A DNA stretch of 64,000 bases from Swaminathania salitolerans. Its GTDB lineage: Bacteria > Pseudomonadota > Alphaproteobacteria > Acetobacterales > Acetobacteraceae. The stretch lies in NCBI RefSeq assembly GCF_007988945.1, contig NZ_BJVC01000001.1, positions 310,001-374,000 on the forward strand, written 5' to 3'. Position numbers and translations under genes: made by a program. Position 1 is the stretch's first letter, and each line of letters opens with the position of its first letter. Below the pieces are notes generated by a model. The model worked only from the letters and a program-made list of their open reading frames with translations, was not told the DNA's origin and ran no database searches. This document shows positions 9,830-18,528 of the stretch, piece after piece.

Positions 9830-11512
9830 TCAGGCATGTGTGCCGAAACGCGGAAAATCCGTCCGTCCCAGCCCGGGGTTGCGCGGTCGGCTCTGGGGCA
9901 TTCTCGCCGTCCGTGCGAGCGGAGAGGCGGGCGCAGTTCCCGAGCCCGTATCGCTCAGGCGCGGCGCCATTCCCTCATCGAAATCGCCCTTGCCAGCGCT
10001 GCGCCCTGCCATCCTGTAGAGCAGGCGCGCGTAATGTCCGGCTTTGCCATGCCATGAAACATCGTGCAGGGAGCCGTTGCGCTGCAGTCTCGCCCAGACC
10101 GATCTCTGCTGGAAAAGTCTCTGCGCCTGTCTTATCGCGCGATACAGCGCATCGCCCTCCGTCGGGGAAAAGAGGACGCCATTGGCGACTCCCTCCTCGA
10201 TCGCGGCTGTATTGGCATGCACGATCGTATCCGTCAGACCGCCCACCCGTGCCGCAATCGGAACGGAGCCGTAACGCAGGGCGTGAAGCTGGGTGAGACC
10301 GCAGGGTTCGAAGCGCGAGGGGATGAGCGAGGCGTCGACCGCCGAATGAAGGCGATGACCGAGGGTCTCGTCATAGCGCAGATGGCAGACGAGATTGCGC
10401 GGATAGGCGAGCTGCAAGCCACGCAGGCGCTGCATGATATCGGCATCGCCGACGCCAACGACAGCGAGCTGGATGTTCGACTGGAACAGGCGCGGTGCGA
10501 TATCGGCGAGGAGATCGACGCCTTTCTGTCGGGTCAGACGGCTGACGATGCCCAGAAGCATCGTATCGGCCGTCTGGGGCAGGCCGAATTCCGCCTGGAA
10601 GACGCGCTTGTTGGCGCGGCGTCCCGCGATGTCGCCGATCGGATAGGGAAAGATGACGGCCCGATCCGTCATCGGGTTCCAGTCCTGGATATCGATTCCG
10701 TTGAGAATGCCCGTGAGCACGGATGATCTGGCCTGTAGCAGCCCCTCCAGCCCCATCCCGTTTTCCGGAGTCTGGATCTCTTCCGCATAGGTCGGCGAGA
10801 CGGTGATCAGACGATCCGCAAGCTGGAGGGCGGCCTTCATATAGCCGATTTTGCCGTAATACTCGACGCCCTCCATGGTGAAGGCGCGATCCGGCAGCCC
10901 GATGCGTGACAGGATCTCCCGCGGAAAGAGGCCCTGGAAGGCCATGTTGTGTATGACATGCGCGACAGGCGGCGCGGGCCTGTCCCCGGGATTGTCGTCG
11001 TAATGCAGATAGGCGGCCACGAGGCCTGCCTGCCAGTCATGGGTCATCACCGCATCGGGACGCCAGCCGGCGGTGCTTCCCCGGGCGAGACATCCCTGGG
11101 CTATGCAGGCCGCAACCCGCGAGAGAACGGCGAAGCGCATGTCGTTATCGGGCCAGTCGCGTCCATCCGGGCCCAGATAGGGGCCGCCCGCGCGTTCGTA
11201 CAATTCCGGGACCTCTATGGCATAGAGGTGATGACCCTGGGCGATGCCTTCCCAGAGCGTGACCCTGTAGCCGAGCATATCCTCGAACACATGGGCTTCG
11301 GTGCGGTCGGTCATGGCAGAGAGGACAGCCGGATAACCGGGCAGGAGCGTGCGTGTCCGGACACCGTGATGACGCAGCGCATTAGGGAGGGAGGCCGCCA
11401 CATCGCCCAGCCCTCCCGTCTTGACGAAGGGGAACATCTCTGCCGCTACGGAGAGCAGATGCAGATCGGTAGGGAGCATGACGATCTGTTCGGATGGCAT
11501 GGGCTGCCTCAC
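9830..11512 (-). CDS. glgA: Glycogen synthase (ADP-glucose type)
   Basis: 560 residues, GT5. It elongates alpha-1,4-glucan from ADP-glucose. The N-terminal motif AAEMFPFVKTGGLGDVAASL contains the K-T-G-G-L donor loop. The C-terminal Rossmann half has SRLTRQKGVDLLADIAP and PSRFEPCGLTQLHALRYGSV with the E-x7 pattern of GT5. About 50 residues beyond the usual end are Ser/Arg/Pro-rich and not family-like. Starts at 11512, 11500 or 11479 (MLPTDLHLLSV) are all possible; the last is closest to the usual family N-terminus. glgC, which would supply ADP-glucose, is not in the window. It heads the minus-strand storage operon and is divergent from glgX. Confidence 0.95.
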   Translation of the reverse strand: MRQPMPSEQIVMLPTDLHLLSVAAEMFPFVKTGGLGDVAASLPNALRHHGVRTRTLLPGYPAVLSAMTDRTEAHVFEDMLGYRVTLWEGIAQGHHLYAIEVPELYERAGGPYLGPDGRDWPDNDMRFAVLSRVAACIAQGCLARGSTAGWRPDAVMTHDWQAGLVAAYLHYDDNPGDRPAPPVAHVIHNMAFQGLFPREILSRIGLPDRAFTMEGVEYYGKIGYMKAALQLADRLITVSPTYAEEIQTPENGMGLEGLLQARSSVLTGILNGIDIQDWNPMTDRAVIFPYPIGDIAGRRANKRVFQAEFGLPQTADTMLLGIVSRLTRQKGVDLLADIAPRLFQSNIQLAVVGVGDADIMQRLRGLQLAYPRNLVCHLRYDETLGHRLHSAVDASLIPSRFEPCGLTQLHALRYGSVPIAARVGGLTDTIVHANTAAIEEGVANGVLFSPTEGDALYRAIRQAQRLFQQRSVWARLQRNGSLHDVSWHGKAGHYARLLYRMAGRSAGKGDFDEGMAPRLSDTGSGTAPASPLARTARMPQSRPRNPGLGRTDFPRFGTHA

Positions 11513-11698
11513 TTCCGGTGCGGGTCAGAGATTTCGGGAAGACGACTGTTTCCGGTTCCAAAACGCGCCGCCCCGGTCTTCGTTATGACCTCTCGGTAAT
11601 GTTACCTCCATTTTCCGGCGCCTGGACGTTAGGCGAATGGCCGCCCCGGCTCGACCCATGACGATGATGGCGTAGCGGCTCGGAATGGAAAGAAATTC

Positions 11699-13849
11699 AT
11701 GAGTAATACGTTCGGAAAACGCCTCAAAGAGGGAACGCCGACTGAGCGCGGCGCTGTCTATGACGGTAAAGGCGTCAATTTTGCAGTCTTCTCCGCCCAT
11801 GCGACGGCGGTCGATATCTGTCTGTTCGATCAGGATGGCGAGCGCGAGATCGAACGGATCCGGCTGCCGGAATATACCGATCAGATCTTTCACGGCTGGA
11901 TACCCGATATCCGTCCCGGACAGCTCTACGGCTACCGCGTTTCAGGACCCTACGAGCCGGATGCGGGACACAGGTTCAATGCCAACAAGCTGCTTCTCGA
12001 CCCCTATGCGCGCGAGCATTTCGGGTCGATCGAATGGAATCCGGCGCTGTTCGGATATCAGATCGGCCATGCCGACAAGGATCTGAGTTTCGACGAGCAC
12101 GACAGCGCGGCGTTCATGCCGAAATGCGTCATTACCGACCCCAAGGCCCAGAATCTCCGGCCGCTCAAAACGCGCTGGGCGGACACGGTCGTGTATGAGA
12201 CCCATGTGCGCGGTTATACCCTCAATCACCCGCGGGTTCCGCATCGTCTCAGGGGGACCTATGCAGGACTCGGGAACCGTCATGTTCTCGAATATATCAA
12301 ATCCCTCGGCGTGACGACGATCGAGCTTCTGCCCGTACAGAGTTTCGTTGCGGACGAATATCTCGTCGACAAGGGGCTGACGAATTACTGGGGATACAAC
12401 ACGATCGGGTTTTTCGCACCCGATACGCGTTATGCGGCAGATCAGGATGACGCGATCTCGGAGTTTCGCCGCATGGTCGCCGCCGCACACGAGGTCGGTC
12501 TCGAGGTGATCATGGACGTCGTCTATAATCACACCGCCGAAGGAAACGAGCTCGGTCCGACCCTCTCCTTCAAGGGGATCGACAACGCCTCCTATTATCG
12601 CCTCATGCCGGACAACAAGCGGTTCTATATCAACGATACCGGCACCGGAAACACGTTCAATCTCACCAAGACCTATCCCATACAGTTCGTGGTGGACAGT
12701 CTTCGCTACTGGGCGAACGAACTGGGGGTCGATGGATTCCGCTTCGATCTCGGCACCATCCTCGCCCGGGAGCAGGACGGGTTCGACAGCGAGGCGGGTT
12801 TCCTGCGCATCTGCCGGCAGGACCCGACCCTCGCTCACCTCAAACTCATTGCCGAACCCTGGGATATCGGACCCGGCGGATATCAGGTCGGTCATTTTCC
12901 TCCGGGCTGGGGGGAGTGGAACGACAAGTTCCGCGACACGGTTCGCGATTTCTGGCGGGGGGAAGCCAAGGCGGATGTGCTCGCGCCGAGGCTGCTGGGC
13001 AGTCCCGACATGTTCAATCACTCGGGAAGACAGGCCTGGGCCAGCGTCAATTTCGTGACCGCCCATGACGGTTTCACGCTCAGGGATTGCGTCTCGTACA
13101 ACGAGAAGCATAACGAGGCGAATGGCGAGGACGGGCGCGACGGCTCGTCGGATAACCGGTCGTGCAATTACGGCGTCGAGGGGCCGACGGACGACGCGGA
13201 TATCAATGCCATCCGCTGGCGTCAGTGTCGCAACATGCTGTCCACCCTGATTTTCTCGCAGGGGACGCCGATGATCCTCGCAGGGGATGAGTTCGGGCGG
13301 ACCCAGAACGGGAACAACAACGCCTATTGCCAGAACAACGAGATTTCCTGGGTCGACTGGAAGATCGACGATGAGGGACGCAGTCTCACGCGCTTCACCC
13401 GGCGCCTGCTGTCGCTGCGCCGCCGATTCCCCATTCTCCGCCGGTCCCGTTTCCTGACCGAGGCCTATAATCCCGAGCTGGAGGTCAAGGAACTGACCTG
13501 GATCAGCGCGAATGGCGAGGAGATGCAGCAGGACGAATGGGGGCAGGCGCAATGCTTCGGCCTGATGCTCGACGGGCGTGCCCAGCCGAGCGGAATCAAG
13601 CGCAGAGGCGCCGATGCAACGCTTCTTCTGGTTCTGAACAGCTGGCATGACGTCGTGGAATTCGTCCTGCCGAAAGCCGAGGGGGAAGACTGGAAGCTGC
13701 TGCTTGATACCAATCGCCCCGATGACGGCGAGGCACTGGAGGAAGAGCATTTCACCCAGGGGCAGGTCTATACCGTGACCGGTCGTTCGGTCCTGCTGCT
13801 CGAGCTCGTTACCGACCGGTCGGACCCGTCCGCACCCGTCGCTGGCTGA
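11699..13849 (+). CDS. glgX: Glycogen debranching enzyme, isoamylase type
   Basis: 716 residues, GH13_11; it hydrolyses alpha-1,6 branches of glycogen or limit dextrin, giving linear malto-oligosaccharides that TreY can use. An N-terminal CBM48 (GKGVNFAVFSAHATAVDICLF) is followed by a barrel with DVVYNHTAEGNELGPT, the nucleophile in VDGFRFDLGTILARE, the acid in LIAEPWDIGPGGYQVG and the signature VTAHDGFTLRDCVSYNEKHN. The start has an AT-rich GGAATGGAAAG leader. It is divergently arranged from glgA across about 187 bp, so the synthesis and degradation arms can be separately controlled. Two hairpins lie just past its stop. Confidence 0.97.
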   Translation: MSNTFGKRLKEGTPTERGAVYDGKGVNFAVFSAHATAVDICLFDQDGEREIERIRLPEYTDQIFHGWIPDIRPGQLYGYRVSGPYEPDAGHRFNANKLLLDPYAREHFGSIEWNPALFGYQIGHADKDLSFDEHDSAAFMPKCVITDPKAQNLRPLKTRWADTVVYETHVRGYTLNHPRVPHRLRGTYAGLGNRHVLEYIKSLGVTTIELLPVQSFVADEYLVDKGLTNYWGYNTIGFFAPDTRYAADQDDAISEFRRMVAAAHEVGLEVIMDVVYNHTAEGNELGPTLSFKGIDNASYYRLMPDNKRFYINDTGTGNTFNLTKTYPIQFVVDSLRYWANELGVDGFRFDLGTILAREQDGFDSEAGFLRICRQDPTLAHLKLIAEPWDIGPGGYQVGHFPPGWGEWNDKFRDTVRDFWRGEAKADVLAPRLLGSPDMFNHSGRQAWASVNFVTAHDGFTLRDCVSYNEKHNEANGEDGRDGSSDNRSCNYGVEGPTDDADINAIRWRQCRNMLSTLIFSQGTPMILAGDEFGRTQNGNNNAYCQNNEISWVDWKIDDEGRSLTRFTRRLLSLRRRFPILRRSRFLTEAYNPELEVKELTWISANGEEMQQDEWGQAQCFGLMLDGRAQPSGIKRRGADATLLLVLNSWHDVVEFVLPKAEGEDWKLLLDTNRPDDGEALEEEHFTQGQVYTVTGRSVLLLELVTDRSDPSAPVAG

Positions 13850-13871
13850 GCCGCTTCGGACGCGTGACGAC

Positions 13872-13890
13872 GCGCCCGTAAGACGGGCGC
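13872..13890. terminator. Hairpin after glgX
   Basis: A perfect 8-bp stem (GCGCCCGT / ACGGGCGC) with a 3-base loop sits 23 bp past the glgX stop. There is no T-run, so it is a possible RNA stabiliser or factor-assisted terminator rather than a clear intrinsic one. Confidence 0.4.
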
Positions 13891-13930
13891 AGGTTCGCGG
13901 CGCCACCCCGGCCGCACAGGGCTGGGGGCG

Positions 13931-13965
13931 CGATCACGGCAGACCGATACCGTCGGCCGTGATCG
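13931..13965. terminator. Second hairpin between convergent genes
   Basis: A perfect 10-bp inverted repeat, CGATCACGGC at 13931-13940 and GCCGTGATCG at 13956-13965, with a 15-base loop. It lies between the stops of glgX (plus) and the aldehyde dehydrogenase (minus), the place for a bidirectional terminator. It lacks a T-tract. Confidence 0.42.
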
Positions 13966-13983
13966 CCAAGCCGCCCGGTACGG

Positions 13984-15375
13984 TCAGAACGGGGCGTCGA
14001 TATCCACGACGTCAATCAGCTTGTGGTTGACGAATTCCTTGATCCCGAGCCCGATGAGTTCGCGACCATATCCCGAACGTCCGACCCCTCCGAAGGGGAG
14101 ATCCGCCTTGACCATGGTCGGGTGATTCACGAATACCATGCCGGTGTGGATACGCTCGGCAACGCGAACCCCCCTGCGCGTATCTTTCGTGAACACGGAA
14201 CCACCGAGACCGAAAGGTGAATCGTTCGCGACGCGAATGGCCTCCGCCTCGTCTTTCACGCGATAGAGCTGCGTGACGGGGCCGAAGAACTCCCAGTGAC
14301 GCGCCTCGTTGCCGTCATGCAGATTCGTCATGAGCAGCGGCTGGAAGAAGGCCCCCTTCTCCGGCACCGGCGCGCCTATGGTTTCGACGACGGCACCATG
14401 CTTGCGCGCTTCCTCGACCTGTGCCCTCAGATCGTCGGCAGCCTTCTGCGAGGATAGCGGCGCGAGCGTCGTCGCCGGATCCATGGGATCGCCCGCCTTC
14501 AGCTTGGCCACTTCCGCCTTGTAGAGCGCGACGAAGCGGTCATGGACTGCGTCCACGACGATCAGACGTTTTGCGGAGACGCAGACCTGACCGGCATTCC
14601 AGTGGCGACCGAACGCAGCCCATTTTGCGGTTTTCTCGAGATCGGCATCCTCAAGCACGATGAAGGCATCTGCACCGCCCAGTTCCATCGTGGCCTTCTT
14701 GAGGGCCTTCCCCGCAATCCCGGCGACGATCGCCCCGGCCCCTTCGGACCCTGTCAGGGCAACGCCGCAGACGCGGGGGTCATTCAGGATCGTCTCCGTG
14801 TGGTGGCGCGCAGCATACAGGTTGAGAAATGCGCCTTCGGGCAGACCGGCTTCACGCATCAGCGTCTCGAAGATCGCCGCGCATTGCGGAACGTTCGAGG
14901 CATGTTTGAGCAGCACGGTGTTTCCGGCAGAGAGCTGGGGCGCGATGATCCGCGCGATCTGGTAATAGGGGAAGTTCCATGGCTCCACGGCAAAGACGAT
15001 GCCCTGGGGCTGATGGACGAGTGTCGCCTCTCCTTCAGCCGGGTCCGCGACCGGCAGGGATTCGGGTTCGAGAAGGCGTTCGGCGTGCTCCGCGTAATAT
15101 TCGAAGATTTCGGCGGAGAGGATCGTCTCGAGCCGGGCTTCCTCGAACAGTTTGCCCATTTCGAGGGTCAGGAGTTTCGCGTAGCGATCCCGCTCGTCAC
15201 GCAATATCGCTCCGGCCTTCCGCATGACGGCCGCGCGTTCGGCAAAGGACGTATCGCGCCACGAAAGGAAGGCCTCATGGGCGTCGTCGATCGCCTGGAG
15301 AATCTCCTCGTCCGTCGCTTCGGGGAAGGTGCGAAGGGTTTCGCCCGTATAGGGGTTCGTCGTGGCGTAGGCCAT
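13984..15375 (-). CDS. NAD(P)-dependent succinate-semialdehyde dehydrogenase-like enzyme
   Basis: 463 residues, aldehyde dehydrogenase superfamily, closest in feel to the short Sad/YneI (GabD-like) group that begins MAYATTNPYTGE. The cofactor region has ALTGSEGAGAIVAG, the general base Glu sits in MELGGADAFIVLEDAD, and the catalytic Cys in NAGQVCVSAKRL. The C-terminal FGGVGRSGYGRELIGLGIKEF is typical. It oxidises a small aldehyde, with succinate semialdehyde the most likely substrate by similarity; gamma-aminobutyrate genes are not adjacent. The 237-bp upstream region is AT-rich and faces the end of an Lrp-type regulator gene. Confidence 0.88.
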   Translation of the reverse strand: MAYATTNPYTGETLRTFPEATDEEILQAIDDAHEAFLSWRDTSFAERAAVMRKAGAILRDERDRYAKLLTLEMGKLFEEARLETILSAEIFEYYAEHAERLLEPESLPVADPAEGEATLVHQPQGIVFAVEPWNFPYYQIARIIAPQLSAGNTVLLKHASNVPQCAAIFETLMREAGLPEGAFLNLYAARHHTETILNDPRVCGVALTGSEGAGAIVAGIAGKALKKATMELGGADAFIVLEDADLEKTAKWAAFGRHWNAGQVCVSAKRLIVVDAVHDRFVALYKAEVAKLKAGDPMDPATTLAPLSSQKAADDLRAQVEEARKHGAVVETIGAPVPEKGAFFQPLLMTNLHDGNEARHWEFFGPVTQLYRVKDEAEAIRVANDSPFGLGGSVFTKDTRRGVRVAERIHTGMVFVNHPTMVKADLPFGGVGRSGYGRELIGLGIKEFVNHKLIDVVDIDAPF

Positions 15376-15612
15376 GCGCGTCTCCTGGCAGCTTCATGCT
15401 GCGATATTCATGAAAAACAGGGAAAATCTATCGATTCCCGGTGAAATATTCAGGTAAATCTATAAGTTAACGCATGACGGTATCAGTCATGTTCAGAATG
15501 GAAAATTCAATTTATGATGAACTATAAATAACGGGAACTTTTCGATATCCCGATGCGCGCTCCGCCGGACCTGCATCGGCGTGTTCGGCGCATGGCCATG
15601 AAACCTTGCATT

Positions 15613-16062
15613 TCAGAGTGGAAGGTCGCGCTTGTCCGCTATCGCTTCCATGGAGAGACAGGAGGTGACGGTGTCGAGTTCGACCCTGCCGATCAGGGAC
15701 TGGTAGATGGCGTCGAACGCATTCATGTCCCTGGCCACGATCTTGAGCATGTAGTCGTAATCCCCGGCGAGGCGATGGAAATCCACGATATTGGGCATGG
15801 AGAGCACGACCTCCCGGAAATGGGCCAGCCACTCCCTGGAATGATGGCGTGTGCGCACCATCACGAAAACGGTCAGGCCGAGGCCGATCGCTTCCGGATC
15901 GAGCCGGATGGTCTCGCCCAGAATAACGCCCTGCGTCTTCAGCGCATGAAGGCGACGCCAGCACGCATTCTGCGACAATCCCACCCGCTCGGCCAGATCG
16001 CGTTGGGACAGGGAGGAATCGTTCTGCAGGACGCGCAGGATGGCTTTGTCGATATGATCCAT
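15613..16062 (-). CDS. Lrp/AsnC-family transcriptional regulator
   Basis: 149 residues, the standard Lrp/AsnC length. MDHIDKAILRVLQNDSSLSQ opens a winged helix-turn-helix with LAERVGLSQNACWRRLHAL as the recognition part, followed by a RAM/AsnC ligand domain (VFVMVRTRHHSREWLAHF, DIVDFHRLAGDYDYMLKIV, DLPL end). Such proteins sense amino acids and usually act on themselves and a neighbour. It is divergent from the class V aminotransferase gene with 116 bp between the starts, so that gene is the first candidate target. Confidence 0.92.
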   Translation of the reverse strand: MDHIDKAILRVLQNDSSLSQRDLAERVGLSQNACWRRLHALKTQGVILGETIRLDPEAIGLGLTVFVMVRTRHHSREWLAHFREVVLSMPNIVDFHRLAGDYDYMLKIVARDMNAFDAIYQSLIGRVELDTVTSCLSMEAIADKRDLPL

Positions 16063-16178
16063 GAAACGGATATAAGCAGATCATATGACCCGAAAAAACT
16101 GACAAATACGCAGAAAAAGGCGAAGTTTCTCCACAAGCCCGGTTTTATCGTCTCCGCCACGAGAGAAGGAGACCCCCG

Positions 16179-17636
16179 ATGTTCGATCCCGATACCTGCC
16201 TGAGCCAGTTTGCCGAGACCCTGCGAAACCAGGGCGGTGCCGAAGGATTGCGGGAAGGTATCGTGGGCGAGGGGGCGGTCGTGCCGGGGCCGTTCGGCGA
16301 TCATCCCCTGATCTATGCCGATTACGTCGCCTCGGGCAGGGCCTTGCATCAGGTGGAGCGTTTCATGCTCGAGACCGTTCTGCCCTATTACGCCAACAGC
16401 CATACCCAGGCGTCGTTCTGCGGCCGTATGATGACGCGTTTGCGGGCATCCGCACGGGCGCATATCGCCCGGCTCTGCCATGCTCCGTCCGGATATAGCG
16501 TGGTCTTTACCGGCTCGGGCGCCACGAGCGGGATCAACCGTCTCGTCTCCCTTCTGGGGGTGAGCGACGAGGTCGCCCGGGGGCGGACGCCACTGGTCGT
16601 CATCGGGCCCTATGAGCATCATTCGAACATCCTGCCGTGGCGGGAAAGCGGCGCAGAGATGATCGAACTCCCCGAGGGGCCGGAGGGCGGGCCCGATCCG
16701 GATCGGCTCGAGGCGATCCTGCGCGGGATCGATCCTGCAAGACTGGTGATCGGCGCCTTCTCTGCAGCATCCAATGTCACCGGCATCGTGTCCGATGTCG
16801 ACCGGATCACGCGGATCCTCAACGCTCACGGCGCGCGGTCGGTATGGGATTATGCCGGAGGCGGCCCGTATCTCGAAATCGACATGTGCGCGGATGGCGC
16901 GGCGCGCAAGGATGCGGTGGTGATCTCGCCGCATAAATTCCTTGGCGGGCCGGGCGCATCCGGCGTGATGATCGTGCGCAACGACGCCGTTGCCATCGAG
17001 CGTCCGAGCTTTCCCGGCGGCGGCACCGTGCGTTTCGTGTCGCCCTGGGGGCAGGATTATTCCCCGAATGTGAGCGATCGCGAGGAGGCAGGCACGCCGA
17101 ACGTGACCGGCGATATCCGGGCGGCCCTCGCATTTCTGGTGAAGGAGGCAATCGGACAGGACTTCATGGACCGACGTCACGAGAGGCTGCGGCACATGGC
17201 GCTTGCGATCTGGCGCGACGTGCCGGAAATCGAGGTGCTCGGCGAGACCGAAGGGCGCAAGGCCCTGCCTGTTTTCTCGATGCGCATCCGGGACCGTCAG
17301 AGGGGAGGCTATATCCATCAGCAGCTTTTCACGCGGCTGCTTTCGGATTGCTACGGTATCCAGGCGCGTGGCGGATGCGCCTGTGCCGGCCCCTATGCGC
17401 ACAGGCTCCTCTCGATCGACGAGGCGGGGTCGGCTCTGCTCCGCCGGGCGATCCTGTCCGGTCAGGAGATCGAGAAGCCAGGCTGGACACGTCTCAATTT
17501 CAGTGCCCTCATGGACGATGCCAAGGCCATGACGATCATCGATGCCGTCGCCCGTCTCGCACACCAGCCTTATCCGATGGCCGATATCTATCGCTGCGAC
17601 GAACGTACGGCGCGGTTCGAGGCCGCTACGGCCTGA
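16179..17636 (+). CDS. Class V aminotransferase / cysteine desulfurase-like PLP enzyme
   Basis: 485 residues. YADYVASGRALHQVE, GSGATSGINRLVSLLGV and GPYEHHSNILPWRESGAEMI match the SufS/NifS fold. The PLP lysine is in VVISPHKFLGGPGASGV, after VWDYAGGGPYLEID. The active-site loop near the C-terminus reads ARGGCACAGPYAHRLL, with a Cys where SufS/CsdA enzymes have theirs. A GGAG ribosome site lies 9 bp before the ATG. No suf or isc partners are nearby. Next to an Lrp regulator, a role in amino-acid breakdown or sulfur release from a Cys derivative is more likely than Fe-S assembly, but this is inference. Confidence 0.85.
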   Translation: MFDPDTCLSQFAETLRNQGGAEGLREGIVGEGAVVPGPFGDHPLIYADYVASGRALHQVERFMLETVLPYYANSHTQASFCGRMMTRLRASARAHIARLCHAPSGYSVVFTGSGATSGINRLVSLLGVSDEVARGRTPLVVIGPYEHHSNILPWRESGAEMIELPEGPEGGPDPDRLEAILRGIDPARLVIGAFSAASNVTGIVSDVDRITRILNAHGARSVWDYAGGGPYLEIDMCADGAARKDAVVISPHKFLGGPGASGVMIVRNDAVAIERPSFPGGGTVRFVSPWGQDYSPNVSDREEAGTPNVTGDIRAALAFLVKEAIGQDFMDRRHERLRHMALAIWRDVPEIEVLGETEGRKALPVFSMRIRDRQRGGYIHQQLFTRLLSDCYGIQARGGCACAGPYAHRLLSIDEAGSALLRRAILSGQEIEKPGWTRLNFSALMDDAKAMTIIDAVARLAHQPYPMADIYRCDERTARFEAATA

Positions 17637-17660
17637 GCGCGCGGTTGGCCCCGCGACCGT

Positions 17661-18095
17661 TCAGGCGTCTTCCTCGGTTTCGGTCTGGGCGATCTGGAAG
17701 GCGCCGCCATTGAGTTTCGATGCCGTCATATGACCGAGCGAGACGGCGCCGAGACAGAGAAGCGCCGAAAGGACGATATTCAGCGCGGCGCGTCCCCAGG
17801 CTCCCGAGCGCAGAAGATCGAGACTCTGGAGGCTGAAGGACGAGAAGGTCGTATAGCCGCCGCAGAACCCCACCATGACGAAGAGGCGCATGTTTTCCGA
17901 GACGGGGAAGCGGCCATGGGCGAGGGTCAGCGTGCCGAAAAAACCGATGATGAAGGAACCCACGGCGTTGATGGGCAGGATCGTGCCCCATGGCATGATC
18001 CGGCTGTACGGCGCGGTCGCGACGGTGACGAGATAGCGTGACAATGTGCCGAGCGCGCCACCCAGCATGACGAAGAGACAGGTTGTGAAAGTCAT
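17661..18095 (-). CDS. crcB: Fluoride exporter CrcB
   Basis: 144 residues, about four membrane segments. GGALGTLSRYL, NAVGSFIIGFFGTL and the signature GFCGGYTTFSSFSLQ are diagnostic of CrcB/Fluc dual-topology channels, which export F- as a dimer. It ends 24 bp from the convergent PLP-enzyme gene. No fluoride riboswitch was recognised upstream; instead there is a 15-bp tandem array. The nearest Shine-Dalgarno-like GAGG, 14 bases before the ATG, lies in a degenerate copy of that repeat. Confidence 0.95.
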   Translation of the reverse strand: MTFTTCLFVMLGGALGTLSRYLVTVATAPYSRIMPWGTILPINAVGSFIIGFFGTLTLAHGRFPVSENMRLFVMVGFCGGYTTFSSFSLQSLDLLRSGAWGRAALNIVLSALLCLGAVSLGHMTASKLNGGAFQIAQTETEEDA

Positions 18096-18109
18096 CGTGT
18101 CGGTATGTT

Positions 18110-18245
18110 CCTCGTATAGCGACGCCTCGTATAGCTACGTCCCGGGTAGCGGTGCCCCGGGTAGCGGTGCCCCGGGTAGCGGTGCCCCGGGTAGCGGTGC
18201 CCCGGGTAGCGGTGCCCCGGGTAACGGCGCCCCGGGTAACGGCGC
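18110..18245. repeat. 15-bp tandem repeat upstream of crcB
   Basis: Seven direct 15-bp units (CCCGGGTAGCGGTGC, the last two with AAC and GGCGC variants) run from 18141 to 18245. Two degenerate units with CCTCGTATAGC precede them at 18110-18140. The array fills the crcB leader side of the 433-bp gap between crcB and the next gene. The remaining bases, 18246-18472, hold no supported gene; an operator-like inverted repeat follows. Confidence 0.93.
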
Positions 18246-18472
18246 AAAGCCGGTGTCTTATCAGATTGCGCTCCCGGGTTGCATGACATTTCCGAAGGAT
18301 AAGTCCAGTGGACGATCCGTCTCGTTGTGATCCGGGTGTCTCCCCGCTGGCTTCTGCGTGGAGGTGTCCGTATGGCGGGATGTTTCCCGGGGGCAGTGAT
18401 TTCGTGCGGTCCGAAGCGACCGATCACCGGATGTTGTGATCGGTCGCTCTCCTCCTTTCCCGAAATTGGTTA

Positions 18473-18497
18473 TATATAACATGACAGATGTTATTTA
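18473..18497. promoter_or_regulatory. Inverted repeat, putative operator of the xylitol dehydrogenase gene
   Basis: ATAACAT at 18476-18482 and ATGTTAT at 18488-18494 form a perfect 7-bp inverted repeat with a 5-base spacer; the flanking TA (18473-18474) and TA (18496-18497) extend it with one mismatch. It ends 31 bp before the start of the dehydrogenase gene, a typical repressor position. The half-site resembles that in the palindrome at 20575 but with opposite arrangement. Confidence 0.5.
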
Positions 18498-18528
18498 TGA
18501 CCATCTTCAGGATGGGGAGAAAACGACG

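Noticed and set aside
11942-13906. A 654-codon open frame antisense to glgX, and similar long frames antisense to the kinase (50418-52232), the PLP enzyme (15939-17564) and the treY/GT genes
   Set aside because: High-GC shadow frames with no family motifs; the opposite strand carries clear catalytic motifs in each case.
18141-18245. Short regular repeats that could suggest a CRISPR array
   Set aside because: Units are contiguous 15-bp direct repeats without spacers and no cas genes are near.
18096-18330. Possible fluoride riboswitch before crcB
   Set aside because: The conserved motif could not be recognised; the leader is taken up by the tandem repeat.
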